This document shows, piece after piece, positions 15,713 through 23,909 of a stretch of 23,909 nucleotides of DNA. The stretch lies in the NCBI GenBank assembly GCA_016717145.1, contig JADKGD010000054.1, forward strand, positions 1-23,909. Direction: 5' to 3'. The first letter of the stretch is position 1. Every line of letters begins with the position of its first letter. The translations under genes were made by a program, and so were the position numbers. This DNA is from Saprospiraceae bacterium. GTDB lineage: Bacteria > Bacteroidota > Bacteroidia > Chitinophagales > Saprospiraceae. Below the pieces are notes generated by a model. The model did not search any database and had not been told where the DNA came from. It was given only the letters and a program-made list of their open reading frames with translations.

Positions 15713-16069
15713 ATGTTTATCATGGATACAAAACACCATTCTAAATTAATTCAAAAAGCGTCACAACACCAAGTTGCGCCAAAAGATAGTGCTTGGTTTA
15801 AACTTGAATCTAAACTGGAAAAATCCCGGTCTTCTGAAAAAATTAAGTACTATAGAAACATATCTGTAGCTGCTGTACTATTTGCCATCCTGGGTGTAGT
15901 TTCAGTATTCACTTATGAAAAAAATACAAATGATAAAAATAATTCAGAAGTATATTCCAGTCACCTGCAGCTTATGAATCCTGATCCTGAAGAAGGTATT
16001 TATGATATAAAAAAACTAAGATCGCTAAAAGAAGCGTATAAAAGGCTATCAACAAAAGGAAAAATTTAA
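15713..16069 (+). CDS. Small single-pass membrane protein, probable anti-sigma factor
   Basis: 118 residues; ATG at 15713 with an alternative ATG at codon 4. The N-terminal ~45 residues are charged and helical (HHSKLIQKASQH, SAWFKLESKLEKS). A transmembrane segment lies at about 47-66 (YYRNISVAAVLFAILGVVSVF), followed by ~50 polar residues. This layout, together with its position one base after an ECF sigma gene, suggests a membrane anti-sigma factor with a cytoplasmic sigma-binding part and a short periplasmic tail. No zinc-binding ZAS motif and no large sensor domain is seen, so the assignment rests on context. A terminator follows at 16087-16122. Confidence 0.7.
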   Translation: MFIMDTKHHSKLIQKASQHQVAPKDSAWFKLESKLEKSRSSEKIKYYRNISVAAVLFAILGVVSVFTYEKNTNDKNNSEVYSSHLQLMNPDPEEGIYDIKKLRSLKEAYKRLSTKGKI

Positions 16070-16086
16070 TATGCTTTTTGTTAAAT

Positions 16087-16122
16087 AAAAAAAGGCTTGC
16101 CGGAAACCCAACAAGCCTTTTT
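16087..16122. terminator. Bidirectional terminator between convergent genes
   Basis: AAAAAAAGGCTTG (16087-16099) pairs with CAAGCCTTTTT (16112-16122) around a 12-base loop. The A tract on one side and T tract on the other make it usable from both directions. It lies between the stop of the anti-sigma-like gene and the stop of the HYR gene at 16141. Confidence 0.9.
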
Positions 16123-16140
16123 ATTTCAGTTTTTTTAATT

Positions 16141-19100
16141 TTATTCTATAAGTATCATCTTTCCTCTAATGACCTTGTCTTCAAATCTCAATTCATAGAT
16201 GTATACACCTGAATGACCAAGGTCCGATTTCTGAAGATTGATCACATTCATTCCTGCATTCTGCTGTTTGATTTCTGTGATCACATTCCTGCCATTATAA
16301 TCTTTCACTTTGAATGTTACATTGCCATCTCTTGGCAATACAAAAGATATACTTGTATTTGTATTCCATGGATTCGGACTATTTCCTATAAGCTCAAATG
16401 ATCCATTTGTATTTGATCTGAAGTCCAGACCAATCGTTTTTGTCTCCATATCACTATTTACATATACTTCAGGCGACATAGCACGATTAAGACTTAACTT
16501 CTCACTCAGCTTACCTGACTTTAGTATTTCTGCCTCAATAACAAATAGTACATCTCCTTTTGACAGATGCGTACCATTGGCTGATACATGACTCATAGAT
16601 ACCGATCCTACAGAAGGTATGACATAATCTTGTGATTTTATAGCCAGCTTTCCTTCTTTGATTTCTCGGATGATCATGTCAGACCCAACAATATTAACCT
16701 GTATGCCATATAATGTATGTGCTTCTCCAGCGTAGACAGGTAGCTCGACGATATCCCCTTTTTTCAGGTGGGTATCAAACATTGTATAGCCCATCTTTGA
16801 TCTCGATTGTGTCTCATTTATGCCATTTTTCCCTTTTGCATTGCCATTTATATCGCCGATCTTTATTCCAGTAAAATCTATACTCATATTGCCGGATAAG
16901 TTTTCGATATTGTATAATTCAGGAAATGGCGTCATCCACGGATCATTCGGATCCGGAAATTTATACATCGCATCAACAAATCTCCATGAGGTATTATCAG
17001 GCAATGAAGGACTTATTCCGAGTACAAGCTTTCTTAAATCAGTAAGGTCAGCCGCGGTAATTCTGCCACTGCCATTTACGTCCGCTGCAATTAATTTGTA
17101 TGGTGTACTTAATTTATCAATGCCTAAAATATGTCTTTGTATCATTACAATATCCAAGGTGCTTACGCCATTCATATCATCTCCATCTTTTGACGGTATG
17201 ACCTGATAATTTGCATCTGTTGGAACCGATCCAAATGCATACCCACCACTGAAATCTGTCAGTGTAGGATTGATTTCTGATCCCTTAATTTCAACACTGA
17301 CATTCTGTATCTCTTCATTGTTTTCTTTTACTGTCTTTCCAGACACATTGGAAACCAAATTTGCAGGACATAATTTTGGTATATTGGTATCCTGTATGTC
17401 TACAAAGGTTTTACATACTGATGTATTGCCATTGCTGTCTGTCACCCATAATTCTATTGGACGTTTTCCTTTATCAGCACATCGGAAGATGGCCAATGTA
17501 TCGTCAGAATCATCTGAAAAACTCAACTGGACAGGATATCCACATACATGGCCACTCTTATTATCAAAAAAACCTGGTTTAAGGATCGTCATAGGTGTAT
17601 CGCCTATACCATTGCCGTCCGTATCCATTAATACTAAGGTCGATGCCAGTCCTTGCTTACATACTGCTGTAGGCGCTTTTGCGTTTCTGATTTCAAAATT
17701 ATAGGAAGTTGTAGACGCATTGCCGCATTTATCCTCCACAGTAAATACAATGTTATATATACCTATAGGGTATGTTCCTGTAGCATTATTGCCTGAACCT
17801 GTTTTGTACACCAGCCCTCCTCGAGTGATGGTATAGCTCCATTTTAAATCTGCTGCAGGTGTACAATCTGTAGCGGTGGCAATAAGATCAACATCACCAT
17901 CTTTGCACGCACCATCATATGTAAGCGCAAGACGAAGTACAGTAGTACTGGTTATAACCGGTGGGTTTTTGTCCATCACTTTTATCTCCTGTTCATACGT
18001 CCATATCAGATTTTTGCCCGCATCGTCTTTCTGACACCAGTCTATGACTGTCCATGTTCTGATTATTTTATAACAGGCACCGTCGGTCGTAAACTGAAAT
18101 ACTTTATCTGAATATTTTGTGCCTACAAGGTCACATGCATCTTCTGTAATCTTCGGTGCCCTTGATGAATCAGGTAAGGTTTCCGGCAATAAGCCTTCAA
18201 AAGTACACTGACCTGTTGCTATATAATCTTTTGGCCAATCGATGTCATCATCCGGATCCAGTGCATTATCTCTATTTATATAAAATGGATCGCTATTCAC
18301 AAATGTAATTGTCTGAGTGCAGGTACCATGCGCTATAGGACCACTTGTTACAGTAAATGTCCTGACTACTAACCCGATACCACATTGATTACGCTGATCA
18401 TCAAGGTTAGGTACCAATGTGTTATTGGCAGGGCAATTGTCCGTAATAACTGCTGCACCAAATGCAGCATTGGAACCACTAAGTGACGGATCAAAAGTAA
18501 ATAAACAATCGTTAATTGTACGATCTGCCGGGCATGAAATCGTCGGGTTTACTTTTTCCTGTACATTGACGCTTACCATACAAATGTTCGTATTGCCTCC
18601 GGCATCTGTTACCAGCAATTGAACCATTCTTGTTTGATTTGCATCAAGACAACAGAATCCTACTTTGTCATACCATGCCGTATCGGCTCCAAAGGCACAC
18701 GGATCTTCCATTCTTCTCACCTTGAGTGTCACTGCTCCACACTCATCAAAACTGCCATCGTCTACTGCACTGGCTGTAACTTCAGTATACCCGTTGGTTT
18801 TAATACTTACAGTAGTAAACTGATCACATATGGCTACAGGATCTGTATTGTCTCTAACCGTAATCCTATAGGACATTTTCCTGGTATTTCCACATTCATC
18901 AATAGCTGTATATTCAATGGTATGTGTTCCAACACCAAGCTCCATTTTACCACCATTGCCATCAACATATCCACTTGGTATACCTGCCAATGTAGCATTG
19001 ATAAATACCTTATACACAACATTACAATTGTCAGTGATCGTTAATTTAGGTAAGTCAACAGATGCAGAGCAGCTTCTTGTTTGGGTTGTAACAGTAATAT

Positions 19101-21219
19101 GTGGTAATTGAGGAATCACTGGCGCTATATCATCAATAATATCTATAATTTGTATGCTTAAAAATTTCTGAACTGCGGTACTACACCACCATTCAGTTAT
19201 GGCCCATGTACGCATAATCTTTTTCTTACACTTCGTATCTACAATCAGAACATCTGTATAGTCTATTATAGAATTACAGTATACCATATTTAATTGGGAC
19301 AGTGGATATAACTTAATGGATCCCAATTGCGGAACACCTGTTGTATCAGGAGAAGGATACCCAAATCCTTTATCATCTCTTTTGTAAACATCTGAACATC
19401 TCAGTATTACATTTGTTGGTGGAGGCGTAATACCGGCAACTGAAGATCTCAAGAGATAAATTGTTTGTGTGCACGGAGCACTTTTATTGCCTGCATTATC
19501 CTCAGCGATCCAGGTCTTGGTAACTTTACCAATGTAAGCTGGATCACAAGTAAAAGCCATATGAACCTCATTGACCAAAACAGCTTTTGCACTACAATTA
19601 TCATCTACCACCGGTAGCGCTGCTTTTGAAATATTTGTAAGGCAATTAACTTCGGCATCCCGACATGTAATGGTAGGTGCTATCTTGTCTTCTATGCTTA
19701 CTGTGTCCCAACATATAAAACCATTTGGATGAGTAATTGTGTACGTCAAAGTCTTACCCAATTGGGCTAAACCCATTGTATTACCTAGATTTTCTCCATT
19801 TGGTCCAACTACATTTATTGTATATAAGTCCTCACAACCAAGCAAGACAGAACCACCCGGACCTTCCCAGCCAGTCAAAACCATTGTCGGGGTAATCTCA
19901 CCTTCACAATCATCATCCAATGATAGTTGAATCGGTTTACAACCTAAAGGAGGTGCGACATAATCATTTATTATCACATTAAACGTACATGTAGATGTGT
20001 TGCCGGATCCATCTGTTGCCTGATAAGTGATTGGTGTAATACCAATGGGAAAATCACTGCCACTGGCAGGCTCGCTTAACTGAACTACAGTTGGCAATGT
20101 TGCACAATTATCGGTTGCTGTCGCAGCTGACCATGTAGCTACACTGGAGCAAACGGTTGGAGGCAAATCTATTGTTATACTTGCAGGGCAAGTTATTATG
20201 GGTGGCGTTGTTTCAAAATTTATGGTATATACTGCCCAATCTCCCGGACATTCTCCCGGGTCGATCTGTCCATCCAGATTATTATCTACAAAAATCCTCC
20301 ACCTGATTGTTGCTGATGCAGGCAGACTTGGGTCTATCTTAGACAAAGTAGCCTGATAGCCCGGAAAATCAGAAAGCCTTCTTGCGATTGGGAAACTCCA
20401 GTTAGCTGGTATTACGCCAGTGAAAGTTACATTTGTCGACGTGTAATCCATATATGCTTTGAACTTAAAATCAGAAGCAGCAGATCCAGCCAGATCTGTA
20501 AAAGTCCCTAGCGTTACATTTACAACATTGTCATTACATATTACCACAGATGCTGTATTATCAACATTATTATTATCAGTCGTAATTATAGTTCCATTCA
20601 AAGTGGTTTGTAAAACAGGCTGAGCTGCTTGAAATGAAAAATTGCCGGCATGAAATCCACCGATTGCGTGTGAACTTCCTGGTGTTCCCATTGCTGCAGT
20701 ACCGTCCCAGGGTGAATCAGTATGTGTGATTAAACCTCCACCTGTATTAACGGTTGCTAAATTACCAAAATTTGAATTACCATTCATTTCAGTCGCTCCA
20801 TAACCATAAGCTAAAACGGTGTAATCACCAGGCGCTAAGGTAACCGGCGGGAATCCTCCAATCATGGAAAATGGTCCATTGTAGGTACCGATAACACCAG
20901 AAAGAGTTATGGGAGTACCTGAAGATGGCACAACAACAGTACCTGCAGAATTTATAATTCCAACAGTTATCGTATCATTAAAACCATCTTGACCGCTGTC
21001 AAATGCGCCTAACCTGGTCACACTAATGGGTGTATTGACAGTAAATTTCATTCCCATTCTACCAGTAAAAGCTTGGTTACCTGTAAGGTCAATTCCCGTA
21101 CTACCATTAAATGAAGTACATTGGGCATGTATATTAACATTCCACAATGTGATTGTCATTAACAAAAAGCAATTTATTATTGCTTTTAATGACCTGAATC
21201 TTTTTTCTAAAATAGACAT
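16141..21219 (-). CDS. Giant secreted HYR-repeat protein with dockerin-like module and T9SS tail
   Basis: 1692 residues from the ATG at 21219; a TTG three codons upstream is less likely. The signal peptide ends near residue 33 (NIHAQ-C). Residues ~34-200 are a Gly/Thr-rich beta domain. A tandem series of HYR and Ig-like domains then runs from ~338 to ~1290. Recurrent features are a TDNC or similar Asp-Asn-Cys motif, TYQATDGSGNTSTC-type ends and paired cysteines. Residues ~1292-1346 resemble a carboxypeptidase-regulatory/CNA-B fold (SGKTVKENN). Two dockerin-type repeats at ~1347-1404 contain Ca-loop-like DMNGVSTLD and DVNGSGRITAAD, with a later DINGN. The last ~86 residues (1607-1692) are a type A T9SS sorting domain (SPNPWNTNTSISF, VIRGKMILIE). 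The protein is probably exported by T9SS and fixed to the cell surface or released as an adhesin. T9SS genes are not in this window. Confidence 0.93.
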   Translation of the reverse strand: MSILEKRFRSLKAIINCFLLMTITLWNVNIHAQCTSFNGSTGIDLTGNQAFTGRMGMKFTVNTPISVTRLGAFDSGQDGFNDTITVGIINSAGTVVVPSSGTPITLSGVIGTYNGPFSMIGGFPPVTLAPGDYTVLAYGYGATEMNGNSNFGNLATVNTGGGLITHTDSPWDGTAAMGTPGSSHAIGGFHAGNFSFQAAQPVLQTTLNGTIITTDNNNVDNTASVVICNDNVVNVTLGTFTDLAGSAASDFKFKAYMDYTSTNVTFTGVIPANWSFPIARRLSDFPGYQATLSKIDPSLPASATIRWRIFVDNNLDGQIDPGECPGDWAVYTINFETTPPIITCPASITIDLPPTVCSSVATWSAATATDNCATLPTVVQLSEPASGSDFPIGITPITYQATDGSGNTSTCTFNVIINDYVAPPLGCKPIQLSLDDDCEGEITPTMVLTGWEGPGGSVLLGCEDLYTINVVGPNGENLGNTMGLAQLGKTLTYTITHPNGFICWDTVSIEDKIAPTITCRDAEVNCLTNISKAALPVVDDNCSAKAVLVNEVHMAFTCDPAYIGKVTKTWIAEDNAGNKSAPCTQTIYLLRSSVAGITPPPTNVILRCSDVYKRDDKGFGYPSPDTTGVPQLGSIKLYPLSQLNMVYCNSIIDYTDVLIVDTKCKKKIMRTWAITEWWCSTAVQKFLSIQIIDIIDDIAPVIPQLPHITVTTQTRSCSASVDLPKLTITDNCNVVYKVFINATLAGIPSGYVDGNGGKMELGVGTHTIEYTAIDECGNTRKMSYRITVRDNTDPVAICDQFTTVSIKTNGYTEVTASAVDDGSFDECGAVTLKVRRMEDPCAFGADTAWYDKVGFCCLDANQTRMVQLLVTDAGGNTNICMVSVNVQEKVNPTISCPADRTINDCLFTFDPSLSGSNAAFGAAVITDNCPANNTLVPNLDDQRNQCGIGLVVRTFTVTSGPIAHGTCTQTITFVNSDPFYINRDNALDPDDDIDWPKDYIATGQCTFEGLLPETLPDSSRAPKITEDACDLVGTKYSDKVFQFTTDGACYKIIRTWTVIDWCQKDDAGKNLIWTYEQEIKVMDKNPPVITSTTVLRLALTYDGACKDGDVDLIATATDCTPAADLKWSYTITRGGLVYKTGSGNNATGTYPIGIYNIVFTVEDKCGNASTTSYNFEIRNAKAPTAVCKQGLASTLVLMDTDGNGIGDTPMTILKPGFFDNKSGHVCGYPVQLSFSDDSDDTLAIFRCADKGKRPIELWVTDSNGNTSVCKTFVDIQDTNIPKLCPANLVSNVSGKTVKENNEEIQNVSVEIKGSEINPTLTDFSGGYAFGSVPTDANYQVIPSKDGDDMNGVSTLDIVMIQRHILGIDKLSTPYKLIAADVNGSGRITAADLTDLRKLVLGISPSLPDNTSWRFVDAMYKFPDPNDPWMTPFPELYNIENLSGNMSIDFTGIKIGDINGNAKGKNGINETQSRSKMGYTMFDTHLKKGDIVELPVYAGEAHTLYGIQVNIVGSDMIIREIKEGKLAIKSQDYVIPSVGSVSMSHVSANGTHLSKGDVLFVIEAEILKSGKLSEKLSLNRAMSPEVYVNSDMETKTIGLDFRSNTNGSFELIGNSPNPWNTNTSISFVLPRDGNVTFKVKDYNGRNVITEIKQQNAGMNVINLQKSDLGHSGVYIYELRFEDKVIRGKMILIE

Positions 21220-21303
21220 AATTAACAATTTTTATTTTGAGAAATAAAATATTAATTACTGCATTTTGGGAATGCATGAGATGGACAACTCCATTTCATT
21301 GGG

Positions 21304-21335
21304 CAAAGATAAATAGTATTTTATATATTACACAA
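21304..21335 (-). promoter_or_regulatory. Promoter for the HYR/T9SS gene
   Basis: On the minus strand TTG (21333-21335), 21 bp of spacing and TATCTTTG (21304-21311) match the Bacteroidota -33/-7 pattern. The start site would be near 21297, leaving a ~75-nt AT-rich leader. Confidence 0.5.
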
Positions 21336-21517
21336 TATTTTAATATATTTTTTACTGATAATTAGCTATTTTTAAATATAGTTATATTTACATATGTATA
21401 AGATTGATAATATTGCCTTTAAGACAATCCAATTCTTATCATTTTATTTTAAATAATTGAAAAAGAGTTGATATTAATAATAATATAATACTATGACAAC
21501 CGAAATAGAGTATGATT

Positions 21518-22063
21518 TCAGCCGACAGACCATTCTTTGAAGTATTTTATGAAAATTTTTGCCGTATTTTCAGCATCAGAGATGGCTCTGTGATGAATGC
21601 CAGTAAATTCAAAACCTTCCATTTTTACGGCTTTTTTCAAACCAGGTTCATCTTTGAGGTCTTTTAACGCACGATATGCTGGCTTCAGATTAAAATGATG
21701 GTCAAGCCAATCTGTTTCCATCTTGTGTAATTCACAATCCTGTTTTAATTGGTGTTTGTCATATTTACCCCAGGAAATTAAACAATAATCTTCCTCAGAA
21801 ACGCCAATCCAATCCATAAAATCCTGAATGATTATCGGAAATGTTTTAGATTTATCTACGTTGTCCTGAGAAATTGATGTGAGTTTTTTACAAAATTCAG
21901 ATAAAATTGGGTTTATGGTAGGCTTTACAAAATGATTAAAAATTGAGATTACTTCATTATAATCGTTTATTTTAACAGCACCAATTTCAATGATTTCATT
22001 TAAACCTTTCGGTGGTCTCCCTAACCAACATGAAGCTTCAAGGTCAAAAATAATGTAATTCAC
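21518..22063 (-). CDS. DEDDh 3'-5' exonuclease (ERI-1/KapD-like)
   Basis: 181 residues, ATG start. The DEDDh catalytic set is visible: D7 and E9 in FDLEASC, D102 in SWGKYDKHQL, then H158 and D163 in HRAISDAENTAKIF. The DLEASC start and the short single-domain length fit the ERI-1/3'hExo/KapD branch rather than the DnaQ proofreading subunit. The product is a cytoplasmic metal-dependent nuclease that trims 3' ends of RNA or DNA; the natural substrate is unknown. It starts 24 bp after the acyltransferase stop on the same strand, so the two may be co-transcribed. All catalytic residues and the frame are intact, unlike the upstream neighbour. Confidence 0.92.
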   Translation of the reverse strand: MNYIIFDLEASCWLGRPPKGLNEIIEIGAVKINDYNEVISIFNHFVKPTINPILSEFCKKLTSISQDNVDKSKTFPIIIQDFMDWIGVSEEDYCLISWGKYDKHQLKQDCELHKMETDWLDHHFNLKPAYRALKDLKDEPGLKKAVKMEGFEFTGIHHRAISDAENTAKIFIKYFKEWSVG

Positions 22064-22087
22064 AATCTTTTTATTTGTTTTTTCAAG

Positions 22088-23752
22088 TTATATTTTCTTC
22101 CAGTTCATGAGGGTTTCAAAATCATAATTTGCCAACCTATTATGATAAAAATAAAGCAATTTCAGATCCCCGCACAACAGTTTTCCGCTTTTTTCAACAG
22201 TTAATACATTTACAGCATGGTAAATTCCCAACTTATAAAGTCCATCTTTGATAATAAGATTATGATCAGTCCAGTTTTCATCTGAGGTAAGTAATTCCTT
22301 AGAAGAGGCTTTATCCCGTATTATGTTGACCAGAGTTTGCACATCTTTATTAAATGTAACGTCATCTATTTTGTACTTTAGATTTTTTTGATTCAATAAA
22401 TTCAACAAGCCCATTTCTCCAAATTCTATAAAAATATGATTGAAAGCCACAAAAGCAACAACATTGCTAGACAGAATAATATTATATTTTTTATATGCAG
22501 CCACGACTGCCTCTCCCAATATTTTTGAATAAATTCCTTCACGTTGGCTATTACTCGAAAGTTGGCCTTCAAATGTAAAATAATCTTTCAGATTGACTAT
22601 TTGACCAAATTTATCAAAACTATTCCCATTTGCATCAACCTGATTCCCCAATACATCCATGGGATGCCCAAAAGACATATATACTTCTGATTCCTTCGTA
22701 TACAGATCTTTAATAAATTTAAAAACGGAGGTTATTGTCGGTGCTATATGTCTTGTACGAAGATATGTTTCTCTGTATTCTGCCTGTAAATGCTGGTCAA
22801 TTAAATGAGCACCTTCAAGGACAAAATGATATCCAATATTAAGAGGGACAACAAAAATCTTTTGTGTGCTATTTTCCTCAATATGCAATCGTTGTGCTTC
22901 GATAGCGGAACTTATTAAACCAAGCTTTAGTTTATCTTCAGTTTCGCCACTTCTTGATCTTGTGCCACCTGGAAAAAAAATACAATTTACACCTTCATAC
23001 AAAGAGAATCCAGTCATTGATTTCAGGCATTCCAAATAGATAGGGTTTTTCTTTCTTCTGTCTACTCTGAAAGCACCTAATCTATTCATAAAATATGCCA
23101 TAATTTCGACATTGAATAGATTAAGTCCGGCACCATAGGAAAATGAAGGAAGACCAACGTTTGCATCGATGGCATAACCAACCATAATTGAATCCAGATT
23201 TGAATAATGGGTCGGCAATACAACTACTGTTCCTTTCTGAAACAAAGTTCGGATGAGGTCGATGTCACCAACTATTTTAATATTTTGCTGGAGTTTGGAC
23301 TTACCACCCCATCTCCATTGGTACTTGCCAAAATATCTGTTAAAAATTCTTTTGAAAAATGACGTTAAAAATATTCTGAAAATTTAAACGTCTTTGGTTT
23401 AAAGTTGCCTACAATTTCTTCGTTATATCTATTTATTATTCTTTTTTAATAACAGGATTTGAGCATCTTCTTTGTCTTCTCTATGTGTGGACACTTCAGC
23501 TCCAGACTCATATTTTTCCAGTATGTTTTCTCATCTGCAGGATCTACTTTCCAGGGATTTAACTTCATCCGCTGACTTTCCAAATATATGGTTTTTGAGA
23601 TCACATCATACAAATGATTGTTATGCGTAATCACTAGCTGGTCAAAAAACAAACTTATTCAGTCTTATGATAAAATCTGCCCTGTTTTCGCTAAGACGTG
23701 CTACAGGCCATTCTTCAATCTTTGGGATTATATGTGGAAATATTTGTGTCAT
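22088..23752 (-). pseudogene. PlsB-like glycerolipid acyltransferase, N-terminal third frameshifted
   Basis: The intact C-terminal ORF (22088-23245, 385 aa from a TTG) holds the acyltransferase blocks PTHYSNLDS (HX4D), GAFRVDRR, FFPGGTRSRSG and VVPLNIGY. Such enzymes acylate glycerol-phosphate substrates at the inner membrane in phospholipid synthesis. The homologous protein clearly extends upstream. In-frame codons before 23245 encode KLQQNIKIVGDIDLIRTLFQ. Reading on requires a frame change at the A5 run 23367-23371. A second frame then gives NRYNEEIVGNFKPKTF, an in-frame TAA at 23446-23448 and LNPWKVDPADEKTYW. Another frame change near 23655-23660 leads to an ATG at 23752, with IEEWPVARLSENRADFI. 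Both frame changes adjoin homopolymers. It could be a true pseudogene, a gene re-started internally, or sequencing error. The block III Glu is Gly here. Confidence 0.72.
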
Positions 23753-23785
23753 TTCAATTTTCAATGTTTGATTCCATTACGGAAA

Positions 23786-23909
23786 TCATTGTTGATTGAA
23801 TAAAATCCATTTCTTTTCTTCCATCTTTGTTTCAGAACTGGTAATAAATTGTTCAGGTAGCTCATTCCATGTTTTAATAATTCCTTTTGGATATTATTAA
23901 CATTGGAAA
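23786..23909 (-). pseudogene. C-terminal fragment of an unidentified gene at the window edge
   Basis: The minus strand from the window edge encodes NVNNIQKELLK. After a one-base frame change in an A4 run it continues as TWNELPEQFITSSETKMEEK and ends KKWILFNQQ before a TGA at 23786-23788. The peptide composition looks coding. The identity is unknown, the gene runs out of the window, and the frame change makes it either broken or affected by sequencing error. Confidence 0.3.

Noticed and set aside
18619..19044. Plus-strand ORF of 141 aa inside the HYR gene
   Set aside because: It is antisense to the HYR repeats. The Cys/Thr/Ile-rich translation reflects repeated HYR codons read backwards.

Overview
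The window looks like a chromosomal segment of a Bacteroidota bacterium, most plausibly of the Saprospiraceae type. It is AT-rich. It has a very large multi-HYR secreted protein with a type IX secretion (T9SS) C-terminal tail, -7 promoter elements of the form TAnnTTTG upstream of several genes, no clear Shine-Dalgarno sequences, and several apparent TTG starts. The lineage is inferred from gene content and signals, not from a marker gene.

Region 1 (1-2980) is a repeat-rich accessory zone. A 498-bp element (332-829) with imperfect terminal inverted repeats carries one gene, a GxxExxY-family protein with a PD-(D/E)XK nuclease-like signature. Around it lie about seven short units of roughly 156-163 bp. 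Each keeps both ends of the element and the first ~20 codons of the gene but lacks the gene body. They look like internally deleted, MITE-like derivatives, arranged in two head-to-tail arrays (1-331 and ~2181-2920) with constant 13-bp spacers. Between the arrays is a decayed propeller-like gene (866-~1880).

Region 2 (2983-5890) holds a radical SAM protein with an unusual cysteine spacing, preceded by a promoter-like element and a terminator hairpin that could form a small RNA or attenuator. Beyond it lie a doubtful 80-aa ORF and a cluster of inverted repeats, including a perfect 24-bp palindrome.

Region 3 (5917-16069) is the conserved core. On the minus strand it has a DUF937-TM-OmpA envelope protein, a 1607-aa TamB-like protein and dihydropteroate synthase (folP). 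On the plus strand it has an M23 peptidase, an ECF sigma factor and a small single-pass membrane protein that is probably its anti-sigma partner.

Region 4 (16087-23909), after a bidirectional terminator, holds the 1692-aa HYR/dockerin-like/T9SS protein, a DEDDh exonuclease, and a PlsB-like acyltransferase whose N-terminal third is broken by two frameshifts and one stop. A possible broken fragment of another gene lies at the right edge.

The common theme of the intact genes is envelope biogenesis and surface display. The most unusual content is the GxxExxY element and its deletion-derived repeat arrays.
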